From Jaminaea rosea (lineage: Eukaryota; Basidiomycota; Exobasidiomycetes; Microstromatales), in contig NW_020289989.1 in assembly GCF_003144245.1 (NCBI RefSeq), positions 124,001 through 188,000 on the forward strand: 64,000 nt of DNA. Direction: 5' to 3'. Positions 17,431 through 26,928 of the stretch are shown here, piece after piece; position 1 is the first letter of the stretch; the number at the start of each line of letters is the position of its first letter. The notes beneath the pieces are model-generated. The model was not told the DNA's origin and searched no databases. It worked only from the letters and a program-made list of their open reading frames with translations. The position numbers and the translations under genes are program-made.

Positions 17431-20400
17431 TCACAAAACATGCCCGCCAGCTCCCCCTCTACTTCCAGCACTGCGTGGCGAGACGCCCGTCGCTCCCTGC
17501 TTTCCCTCGTCTCCATCATCGATCCCATCACCTCCCTCCCCGTCCAGGCCTGCCTCCCCACTCTCATCCGCAGCTCCCATACACCCAATCCCGCCCTCTG
17601 GCCTCAAATGACGATTCAGCGCGTCCAAGCGGGCAAACTGCCTCCCGCATCCCTCACAAACATGCTTCCTTACGCTCAAGTGCAGCGTTTCGTGATGCCT
17701 CTTGGCGTCATGCGCGCGCGCAAAAGCCTTTCCGCAACCAGGTGCTGGACACTTAAAGGGTCGCTCGTCCGCGTGTGAGCGCAAGTGGGAGCGTAGGTTA
17801 AACTGCCGAGTAAATTGAGAGTTGCACCCGGGGACAGGGCAGTGGAACGTTGCGCTTGACTTGCGGCGGGAGGCGCTCGCCTGTTGCGTTGCGCTGGTGG
17901 TGACATTTGGAATGGCTGGGTTGGCCAATTGCGAAGGGCTGAGACCAGCGGCAGCTGCCGCTGCGGCCGAGGAGGTCGAGGAGGAGTGGCTGCTTGAGGC
18001 CGAGGAGATGCGTGGCCTGCGTGCGCCTGGTAGAGAGCCGTAGGTTGGTAAAGCGGTCTGATTGTAGGCGGACGTAGAAGAGCTAGGAGATGCCGCGCCC
18101 GGATCACTAGCCCCTGCCCAGTGCCCACCTCCCGGGGAGGGGACGCCCGTGAGGGACGCATACGTGGCTGCTGCGCTATTCGGCGGACTGCGAGGCGAGG
18201 AAGCCGTGCCCGCCGGATTGGGTGAGCCACCGAAAGCCGCCGGTGAAAAGCCTGGCTGAGGCTGAATCTGCTGCTGAGCCCCACCACTGCCTCCGCTCGT
18301 GGCTGAGCCGAAGGATGAATGGCGCTGGTGCGCACTGGAAGGAGCGGAGGGCTGGCGATACTGGAAGGACTCATACAGGCCTGTCGCTCCTCCAGGTGGG
18401 ACAAGAGTCCCGTCCGGCGCGGTAATCTGCCTAGCGAAGTCGCTGCCCGCACCGAATCGCATCGACGACAAATCCTCGCTCTGCACGTTGCGCTGGTGGT
18501 GATGCGCACTTCCAGCTGCACTGGATTTGCGGGATCGCCTCGTGCTACCAGGCCCACCGGCAGCACTGCCGCCCACACCGCCAGGGAAAGACCAGTCGGG
18601 CAGCGTATCATGCGGCGAAAGGAAGCTGCCCCTGCGCGATGAAGCCGAGCTTGACCGCGAGGCCGGATAAGGGCTGCCTGCTCCTACATCCCGAGCAGCG
18701 CCAGAGGGACCGAGACTGCGCATTGGCCCCACACTACTGCTGCTGGGATCGTTGTTTGTCGAAAGGGCTGCGTGGCTCGACTGAGGCCGGGCATACGATG
18801 GCATGGATCCCAAGAAGGTGGGTTGTTGCTGCTGATGCTGCCCTTGCTGCTGAATCGCCGCTGGCTGTCCGTCTCTCGCAGGCTGTGCAGGCCTGACCCA
18901 ATTAGGCGGCGGCATATTCCCTCCTCCACCATTTGCGCTGGTAGTGGCCGCCATGACAACCGCGTCAAGATTCTGATTGCCTCCTCCCCCGCCGCCCGCG
19001 GTGATCCCGAACTTTGCCCAATCAATGTTACCTCCGCCTGCTCCACCCATGACGGCCTCAATAGCAGCTCCCGACTTGGGACCAGAGTCTGACATGCTCC
19101 TCTTCCTCATTTGACTCGTGGTAGGGCTATCGTCCGAGGGTCCCGCGTAGGCCATGTTCACATCGAGCTTGAGGAATTTGCGCAGCTTGTCGATGGAGTC
19201 TTCGCGCGTAGGCTTGCGGACGGCGATGTGAGGTGGTGGAGGACGAGGTGAGAGACCACCAGCACCGGTGTTGCCCGCTGGAGCTGAAGTGGGGGCCATG
19301 GTGGTGTCTGGTGGCTGCTGCTGCGCGCCGGCCCACTGAGCAGGAGAGGCGGAGCGCTCCTGCTGGTGTTGCGGCGCAGGCTGAGGAGCACTGGCGTCAC
19401 TACCTGCGCTCAATTGCTTGAGGATCTGCTCAAACGTCACGTCATCCACCGTCATTGGATTGCCCGCGTTGGCTGGGTCGCTCTCGTAGATGGCGAGCTG
19501 CGGAACCGATGCCGGGCGCGGAGGCTCCGAGAATGTGGCGGACATGGGCGGTGCTTGGAGGTGGTGTTGCTGCTCTTGACCCTGCTGCTGGGCGATGAGC
19601 TGCTCAAGCGACCCGTCTGGGTATCCGCCACTCGACGGCGCCGGAGCCATAGCAGCCATGCCGCCGGTCTCGTCGCCGAGGCTGATGCCGGAGAAGCCAG
19701 CGATTTCGGTACTGATGCCGCCATTGTTCCAGCCCTGCTGCTGTTGCTGGTGTTGGAAGGGATGCTGAGCTGCAGGGAAGAGCGGCGAAGGGCTGCCGAT
19801 CTCTGATCCAAAAGAGCTCGCACGGTGATGCGAGGTAGCTGGACTGGCAAAGGGACTTGGGCCGACGTTGTCGCTGCCGCCGTTGACATCCCGAAAGGAC
19901 TGATATGCGTTAACGTCTTGCTGTTGGAAATTGGATGGGCCTGCGCTCATCATCTGCTGCTGTTGGTGCGGAGCGTGCTGACCGTACTGCTGCGCGGCCA
20001 TGAACACTTGCGCGAGCGTATAGCTGTCCGCTCCCTCTGGATCGTACCATTGCGCTCCACCGCCACTCGCAGCAGGCGCCGAAGACATCTGTTGCTGTGG
20101 CTGATGCGAATACCCGTACTGAGGTGGACTGACATGGTGGTTGTAGGGCGATTGCTGCTGCTGCTGCTGCTGCTGCTGTTGCTGTTGATGCTGCTGCTGA
20201 CCCGACGTAGCCGCAGCTGCCATCATGGCCGCCACGTATTGCTGATCGGCTGCTGCCGCTGAGGTGGGCGGCTTTGTTGCATACATCATGGCGGCCGCAG
20301 CAGCCATGTCGTCCTGATCGTCTCCCTCGTGGTCGGATGACTCAAAGACGTCGGTATACGGGTTGAGAGTGGCGTTGGGTGGTAGAGGTGAGAGGAGCGA

Positions 20401-20688
20401 CGAAGAAGATGAAGCAGCTGAGCTAGGCGAATCGGCCGCTGCAGTTGCAGAGAGGTGACCGCGGCCGTATGAAGAGGATGAAGATGAGGAAGAGGCAGAG
20501 GCAGAGGCAAGGGGGGGACGCGTGGTTGGATCCATACCGGCTGCCTCCAAGGACGACGACGACGACGAAGAGACTTGGCCTCCTCGCCCTTGTCCGGGTG
20601 CGCCGTTGCCGTTAATTCCGGCGTTGTTCGACGACAACGACGAGGACGAAGACGACGACTGAGCGTGAGGGTATTGACAGTCGTGCAT
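17431..20688 (-). CDS. CRZ1: Crz1/CrzA-type C2H2 zinc-finger transcription factor
   Basis: This intronless gene encodes 1,085 residues. The first about 940 residues are Ser/Gln/Gly/Ala-rich with several polyQ and polyS runs. Near the C-terminus are three fingers: FHCPVPGCNSQFTRQFNLRS (C-x4-C-x12-H-x3-H), FKCPAPGCGKAFARAHDAKR (C-x4-C-x12-H-x4-H) and an atypical third, HVCEGCGRQFARLDALNRHL, closing with a Cys. This order, including ERPF linkers, is that of calcineurin-responsive Crz1/CrzA factors, which enter the nucleus after dephosphorylation in response to calcium and stress. PPHIAVRKPT near residue 487 resembles a PxIxIT calcineurin-docking site and is followed by REDSIDKLRKFLKLD. An acidic Gly-rich tail follows the fingers. 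Confidence 0.85.
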   Translation of the reverse strand: MHDCQYPHAQSSSSSSSLSSNNAGINGNGAPGQGRGGQVSSSSSSSLEAAGMDPTTRPPLASASASSSSSSSSYGRGHLSATAAADSPSSAASSSSSLLSPLPPNATLNPYTDVFESSDHEGDDQDDMAAAAAMMYATKPPTSAAAADQQYVAAMMAAAATSGQQQHQQQQQQQQQQQQSPYNHHVSPPQYGYSHQPQQQMSSAPAASGGGAQWYDPEGADSYTLAQVFMAAQQYGQHAPHQQQQMMSAGPSNFQQQDVNAYQSFRDVNGGSDNVGPSPFASPATSHHRASSFGSEIGSPSPLFPAAQHPFQHQQQQQGWNNGGISTEIAGFSGISLGDETGGMAAMAPAPSSGGYPDGSLEQLIAQQQGQEQQHHLQAPPMSATFSEPPRPASVPQLAIYESDPANAGNPMTVDDVTFEQILKQLSAGSDASAPQPAPQHQQERSASPAQWAGAQQQPPDTTMAPTSAPAGNTGAGGLSPRPPPPHIAVRKPTREDSIDKLRKFLKLDVNMAYAGPSDDSPTTSQMRKRSMSDSGPKSGAAIEAVMGGAGGGNIDWAKFGITAGGGGGGNQNLDAVVMAATTSANGGGGNMPPPNWVRPAQPARDGQPAAIQQQGQHQQQQPTFLGSMPSYARPQSSHAALSTNNDPSSSSVGPMRSLGPSGAARDVGAGSPYPASRSSSASSRRGSFLSPHDTLPDWSFPGGVGGSAAGGPGSTRRSRKSSAAGSAHHHQRNVQSEDLSSMRFGAGSDFARQITAPDGTLVPPGGATGLYESFQYRQPSAPSSAHQRHSSFGSATSGGSGGAQQQIQPQPGFSPAAFGGSPNPAGTASSPRSPPNSAAATYASLTGVPSPGGGHWAGASDPGAASPSSSTSAYNQTALPTYGSLPGARRPRISSASSSHSSSTSSAAAAAAAGLSPSQLANPAIPNVTTSATQQASASRRKSSATFHCPVPGCNSQFTRQFNLRSHLRSHADERPFKCPAPGCGKAFARAHDAKRHHETLHLSVRKHVCEGCGRQFARLDALNRHLRPEGGIGCMGAADESGEAGLDGEGGDGIDDGDEGKQGATGVSPRSAGSRGGAGGHVL
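20152..20200 (-). repeat. CAG/CTG repeat encoding polyQ in the Crz1-like protein
   Basis: A run of CTG triplets on the plus strand, interrupted by TTG and ATG, encodes Gln on the minus strand with one His. Such tracts vary in length between strains. Confidence 0.8.
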
Positions 20689-22144
20689 TTTTGCTCACTC
20701 GGCTGCTGCTGCTAGACGGTGTAGTGTTGCATGCTCGTTGTAGCTGGGTGTGCGTTGGAGTGTGTGTGCGTGTGTGTGCGTTGCAAAGGACGAGGTACGG
20801 GCTAGACTGGCAGCCAGCGCCTCTCGGCTTTGTCGATGAGCTTGATACCTCGACTTTCAGCGTCGGAGGACAAGACAAGGCAACAACGGCCCGCTCTCGG
20901 AACGGCCGGACTTGGATACGGCCAGGGACGACAAGAGAGGAACGAGGGAGTGGCAGCAATGGAGCAGGACCTGGTTGCGGCGGCGAAAATGGATGTAGGG
21001 CGAGGAAGAAGACGAGGATGGGCTGCGATTAGGCTACTGCGCTCTGCCTGCGCTCTGATCTGATCTAGGTAGCTAGGGTTGGGTGCGCGCGTGCAGCGAG
21101 GAGGAGGGACGAATGGGTGGATGCGCAGCAAGGGCACAGAGGAATCCAATCGCTGCTCTCTCTCCTCTTGCTTTGCTTGTGCTTTGAGTTGCGCCGTTGA
21201 GTGTGACTTTCTCGCAGCGCTGCGTCGATGATAGGCTCTCGTGTTTGCTTGCCTGCAACGAGCGAGGAAGAGAGGTAGGGGTGCGTGGGTGACAGAGAGG
21301 TCGTACAGAGAGATCTTTGGTCGGCCAAGTCGGGTGGCTGCGATGCGATGGAGCCAAAACGGCATCGAAGCGCACCCTCGGCTTGCTCGACGCCCTCGTC
21401 TGCTGCTCTGTGCTCTCTGCGCTCTCTGCGCTCTCTGTCCGTGTCCTCTATCTCGGTCCGTCGTCGTCTCGCTCTGTGCCTGCCCTGTCTCGTCTCGATA
21501 GGACGGAGAGTCGACCGAACTCAGCTTCGGCAGCGCGCCTGTTCAGCTCACTCCCACTGTCGACTGCTTTCTCTTTCTCATGCATCCCCGAGTCGTCGCT
21601 TGCTTTGGTGGACCCCGCGACGCCCATTAGAGCGGGCCAAAAGATGGAGGGACGCCTGGGCGTGGAGCTGCAGGTAGGGCAGGTGCGATTGGCTCAAGAC
21701 CTTAAGTCCCTCAACACTAGCGCACACACGCACCCTCTTTCTCGTATCGAGTGGGGAGGCGTGGATGATGAGAAATGGACACGTCCGTCGTCGTCGTCGT
21801 TCGATCTGAATGGGGTCTAGCTGCCTGCGTTAGTCTCGATGATGTGCACCTTCGCCCCGCCTCGCCATGCGCTCGTGCGCACACACGGCGACCTTTGCGC
21901 TTGCCTTTGCTCATGGATGATATCGAGAACTCTCATATTAGACTTCAATGGGCGAGGCGAGAAATTGACAGAGGAAGGACAAGAAGAAGAGGTAGGTCGT
22001 CGCGAGTCGTCATTGATCATGGCCGTTGTCATCTCAGTGGTGTGACCTTCGTCGTCACACCGGGTATCATCACTAAACACTGTACAGCGCTCTCCGGCCA
22101 TTGCCCTCGTTTAGAGCATCCTGCTCTCTCTTCACCCATGCGCT
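20689..22144. other. Long upstream region of the Crz1-like gene
   Basis: About 1.45 kb without a gene I can support. It holds a TG-rich run at about 20757-20783 and a tandem 9-mer (GCTCTCTGC, three copies with one change) at 21412-21438. Frames up to 187 codons occur on both strands but are Ser/Arg/Leu-rich without domains. A long regulatory leader for the Crz1-like gene and the 3' UTR of the next minus-strand gene would fit here. Confidence 0.45.
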
Positions 22145-23416
22145 TCACGCAGCCCTTACCCTCCTCTGCGCCGCTCGTTCGACCTCGTCCCTCCACAGCT
22201 TGCGCTCCTTCTTCGCGCATCTGGCATTACACGCTGCAGCTGCCAGATCAGAGACGGAGCCTCGAGGGGAGGGCTCCTGGCTTCCTGAGGCGAGAGGAGG
22301 CGTAGAGGTACGAGATATGGGGTCGGCGACTATGCGAGTGGTGGTGCGGGAAACAGGCAGGGAATCCGATACGGCGGATCGCTGATGGTCGATTGACTGG
22401 CGTGCGAGGGCTAGCCTGTCCGCCGCAGCTTGCACCGTGCCGTCTGCCCGACTAGTGGCGTCATTGCTGCTCATGTTTGTGCTTACTCGCGTTCGAGTTG
22501 GGGCTGGAGGGCTGGAGGGAGCAGAGGACGCAGCAGCTACGGCGGCTGCTGAGTACGGCGTGGGCGCTGCGGCTACTAGCGGCGATGGACTCGCCCTTGA
22601 GGTGCCGCTGGTTGCCGGAGCGGCGTATGACCTAGGCCTGGGCTTGATATTGCGTCGCAGGTCCAATTGGTCGGCCTCAGCTGTTAGTGACAGCCTCTGT
22701 CGACTCTTGAGCTTGGCCGTCTCCTGCGGCGGCGCTTGGGGCGAGAAGGCATGCTCCAGTGCTACGGCAGCAGGAGGTGCCGCGCGAGCCGGTGTAGAGC
22801 GAGCTGGAGGTGGTCGACTGCCCATGCCTGGCATTGGAGCCGTCCTTGAGCGCATCGGAGCCTTAAGGGCAGCGTCCATTGACCTCCTCCCTTCCGTCTG
22901 CCCAGCCTTGCCCCTCAGCAGCTCCGCAGACTCCCTCGAGAGGTGAAGACGCTGCGTGTTGGGCGCCGTTGCTGGCATTGCAGCGGGCTTCTGCTCCATA
23001 GCATTTGCAGACTCCACCGCTGCGACCGAATCTGCTCGACTCCATCGCTTCATGATCTTCTCCGTACCCGCCACGACCCCCGTATCAGCGTTAGATGCCC
23101 GACTATCCCTCCTCTTCAACGCCAAATTGGGGTCCAACCCTTTGGCAGCCAGCTCAGCCCGACGCATTCTCATCTCCACCTTCTTTCTAGACTGCTTGAC
23201 TCGCTCCTTTGGTCTGATGCAGACGCCAGTGTCACCATCACATAGCGTCGAGGGGATCTGCTCCTCGTGGTCGCGGAAGAGCGGGGAGAGGAGGAGGGAG
23301 TAGAAGCGATTGAGGAAGGCGGAGACGTGTGAGACGAGGAAGGAGTAGAGAGACCCGAGTGAGAAGAGGACATCTTCTGCTGATGTGACTAGTTGGCGAG
23401 AGAAGCAGGCGCCCAT
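22145..23416 (-). CDS. Putative myristoylated/palmitoylated protein of unknown function
   Basis: A single exon encodes 423 residues. The N-terminus MGACFS meets the N-myristoylation pattern (Gly2, Ser6) and has a Cys at position 4 for palmitoylation, a combination typical of plasma-membrane-anchored proteins. It is followed by a hydrophobic, aromatic stretch (VLFSLGSLYSFLVSHVSAFL, about 17-36) and then CDGDTGVCIRPKERVKQSRK, a basic region with many Arg/Lys. The remaining 300 residues are Ser/Pro/Ala-rich with basic-Ser motifs such as KRRDSRASN and KRWSRADS that look like kinase sites. I know no family name. Membrane tethering is inferred from the N-terminus. Confidence 0.65.
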   Translation of the reverse strand: MGACFSRQLVTSAEDVLFSLGSLYSFLVSHVSAFLNRFYSLLLSPLFRDHEEQIPSTLCDGDTGVCIRPKERVKQSRKKVEMRMRRAELAAKGLDPNLALKRRDSRASNADTGVVAGTEKIMKRWSRADSVAAVESANAMEQKPAAMPATAPNTQRLHLSRESAELLRGKAGQTEGRRSMDAALKAPMRSRTAPMPGMGSRPPPARSTPARAAPPAAVALEHAFSPQAPPQETAKLKSRQRLSLTAEADQLDLRRNIKPRPRSYAAPATSGTSRASPSPLVAAAPTPYSAAAVAAASSAPSSPPAPTRTRVSTNMSSNDATSRADGTVQAAADRLALARQSIDHQRSAVSDSLPVSRTTTRIVADPISRTSTPPLASGSQEPSPRGSVSDLAAAACNARCAKKERKLWRDEVERAAQRRVRAA

Positions 23417-24253
23417 CGTGACGCGAGGTTTGACAGGGGTGGGGGCTTGGGCGCGGGATCCGAGTGTTGGTCCGGAGGTGTTGGTCTGGTTGCCAGGCAG
23501 AGAGGGTCAAAGAGCGTGATGATAACGAAAGAGAGAGGGGAAAGAAAAGAGATGTCGAGAGGGCCAGTCGCCCAAACGCAACGACGTCGCGAGAGCCTAC
23601 GTCAAGTCGCAGCGGCTGCCTTGATCTATATCTGGCGGGAAAAGATGGTGGTGAGGTGGGATGGAAAGTGAGTGAGCAGGCGGCTGAGCGGCACTTGGAA
23701 TCGAGCTAGCCCCTCTCTGACAAGACCCCGCCGTCCAAGTCCAGTCTCACGCTTTGAGCTCCTGTCCGCCCGCCTGGCCTGACATCCGTTCCGTCGCGGT
23801 GCTGCATCGAAGAAGTCAAGTCAGGCCGTCCGTCCGTCCATCCATGCGAGCATCGCGACGAGACGAGAGCGGCTGCAACTTTGTCTCTGTCCGTCGGCGC
23901 CGGGACCAGCTTGCTTGCCTTTTTGCCCTACGACATCACCCCGATCGAATCGAGGGCGTGACGATATCGAGGAGAAGGAGAAGGAAAAGGACGCCAGCAC
24001 AGAACAGGCGCCACAGACTGCTGTCCCTCGATCAAGAAGGGCAAGGCATCTCTCTCATATAACGCTGTCAAGGACCAAGGCCGCCTTCCTTTGTCCCTGG
24101 CTCCCTCGCCATCCATCACGTCCTAATCAATCACGAAGCGTGACCACGAGCGGCAAATTACGACGCCCCATTCCTCGTCGTGCAGTTCCCTTTCGTCGAC
24201 TCCGGCTCCTTTCCCCCTCGTCATCTCGCCTCGTCACCCATCCACAACGCGCA
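23417..24253. other. Divergent region between the lipid-anchored protein gene and the RS/polyQ protein gene
   Basis: About 840 bp. The frame of the downstream gene is open back to 23915, but the first in-frame ATG is at 24254 and the preceding translation looks like leader sequence. A short CCGTCCGTCCGTCCATCCATG run lies near 23827. No other gene is seen. Confidence 0.5.
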
Positions 24254-26866
24254 ATGCCAAGGACCGGCGCTCAGTCGAGCGCGTCAGCTGCTGCACCAGC
24301 CAGCGGCAAGAGGAAGCGCTCCGATGAAGACGATTCTCGCAACAGCAAGGTCAGCTTCAAAAAGCACAGTAGTCGGCGCAGATCAAAGTCTGCCCGCCGT
24401 AGCATGAGCAGGAGCAGAAGCAAAAGTCGGGCCAGATCGAAGTCGCGAGGTCGATCCAAATCGAGGGGCCGCTCAAAGTCGCGTCATCGCCATGACTCGG
24501 ATGACAGCAGCGATGAGGATTCGTCCGATGCATCGTCTGCTTCATCTGTTTCATCCAGCTACGACTCAAGCTCAGATACCGACGACGATGGTCGCCCTCA
24601 CAAATATCGCCGTTCGCAGGAGCTCGTCGTCACCTTCCACTCCAAGGCAACGAATACGCAGTTTGAGCGCGTCCTAGACAGCTCTCTCACTTTCGCTGCA
24701 GCTAAAGACGCCGTCAGAGCCAAAATGCGCATCCCTGCACATGCTGCCTTCAAGCTTACATCGCAGAGCTCCATCGGAGGAAGCATCGTACTGGAAGAAG
24801 AGGCAGACTTCCGCGCCTTTAAGGCTCGAGCGCTGCGGACCAATGCCGAGTCGACCGTCATTAGCGTCGAGCCTGTAATGTCACCTGCAATGCCGTTCGC
24901 TACTGGTGTATGGGGAAGCGCTGCCCAGCAGCAGCAAGCACGACCGATACCAGGGCCAACCCAGGCTTCTTCCTCCAACATGCCGCCTCCGCCTCTACCA
25001 GCGCACCAATCGCAGATCTCGCCAATGGCTTTGCCTGCCACGACGCAAATGGCGCCCGCCCCCGCTGCTTCGACGCCGCTTTCTGCTGCCAAGCTTGGGC
25101 GAAGGAAGAAGCAAAAGACTGCGGCGGAACCCGATGTCTCGCAGAGTCCATCCACCAGCGCTGCTGCCACGAGAGCTAGTGGGGCGTCATCAGCTACTAC
25201 TGGGGGGAGCGGCTCGGTCCCTGCGCTTGCCTTGTCACCGTATGCCTCGGGCTCGACGGACACTAGTGCCTTCGTTCCTCCTACGCTCAGAGCGCATTTG
25301 GCGAAGACAGCGTCCTCTCCGGACTCGAGCGCGACTGCCCCTGTCGCCGGCCCATCCGCCAAAGGAAAAGAAAAGGCAGTTGTCGAGGGAAACAATGATG
25401 ACACAGCCACAGCTAAGGTCCGCAAAAGCAAAGCCCTCACTAAAGATTCGGTCAACAGCGAGAAGCCGAAAAAGAAGCGGGGCAGACCCAAAAAAGCGGA
25501 GACGGAGGCTAAGGCTCAGGCTGCTGCGAATGGTGAGCAAGCACAATCCACTTCATCATCATCTTCGAAGCGCGGCCAAGTAGCGTCACCAGCTCAACAG
25601 AACACTCGCCAATCGTCCCCACCCGGTCCTCCCGCCAGCGAAGTGAGCTCCGCGACGGCCGGCAAAAGTCGTCGAGGTCGCAAGTCCAAAGCGGCGCAAG
25701 CCAAGGCGGCAGAGCGTCGCTCTGAGCAGCTGGCGCAGAAGCAGGCGAGCCAATCAAATGCCGCTACGGTCTCTGAGGCAGAAGCTGAGGCTGCCACCGG
25801 ATCGCAGCGTGATGCGAACACGAGCAGAAGGAGTGGACGTGTAGTGCGCGTTGTTGATACGCAGCCGCAGGAGGAGAATCACGACGATGACGAAGATGAC
25901 GACGAAGGTGAGACTACAGCTCAACCAACAGCGGCGTCACCCAGAGCGCTACGTGCGGCTCGTCGCGCCAGCGATCCAGCCGCTGTTCCTGACGCCACCG
26001 CTGCAGAGGGAAGCGAAGCTGGAGCCTCCTCTGCAGCCCTTTCCTCGCGAAATGCAAACATCAGCGACGATCGCGTTGTTATTGAGATCCCTCACTCTCC
26101 TGCCACATCCCCAAGAACGGCAGCCAAGAGGAAGCGCGGTCGCGTCACCATCGCTGAGGCTATGGCTATGGAAGCGGAGAAGGAGCGAAGAGAGGCAGAG
26201 GCCAAGTCGGAGGCTGCTGAGGTGAGGAAGAGGGCGAGAGGGTCGAAGAAGCAGCAGAAGGGGAAGCGGGCCGAGGAGCAGACAGAGCCGGTCGAGATGT
26301 CGGAGGGTGATGACTCTGCTGGAAAGGACGGGGAGGCTGTCACAGCGGAGGAGGCCGTGGACACGACTGCGAATGAGCCTGAAGACGCAGCGCCTGCCAT
26401 CAATGGCGATGCTCCTGGGCCGGAGCCTGGCGCCCCTCTCGCTGCTGAGAAAGACGACGAAGACGACGAGGAAGCTCCCGCAGACCGCCCGAAGCGCTCC
26501 AAGCCGCAGTCCGCCGCGACGAAGCGTGAGCGAGCCGTGCTGGAGCGCCGCCATCGCAAAATCCGCAACGACTGTGCCGCTGCTCAAACCAAGGTGGCAG
26601 CCTTGCTCGAACTCGAGCGCACAGGTCAGCCCTTGCGCAAGGCGCAGCTCACGGTCGGCAAGAAAAAGGTCGTCAAGCTACGCAGCGAGCTGGAAGAGAT
26701 TGAGACCGACTTGTCCGACTATGCGGCTGCTGAGGGACTGCCGGTTCCTGAGCGTGCGCCCGAGATTGAGGAGGCGAGACGCTTGCAGACAGAGTGGGAG
26801 AATGAGACCAACGATGCAGAGGGACCGATTGCAGGGCGCAGCCGGGCGGCACGGCGGGTTGCCCAA

Positions 26867-26928
<62 letters not shown>

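Noticed and set aside
17676-18611. Minus-strand frame of 311 codons within the Crz1-like gene
   Set aside because: Out-of-frame shadow; the in-frame translation contains the zinc fingers.
21317-21820. Plus-strand frame of 167 codons
   Set aside because: Ser/Leu/Arg-rich without domain or splice signals, and it contains a tandem 9-mer repeat, as expected of non-coding leader sequence.
24598-25491. Minus-strand frame of 297 codons
   Set aside because: Antisense shadow of the large nuclear protein gene.
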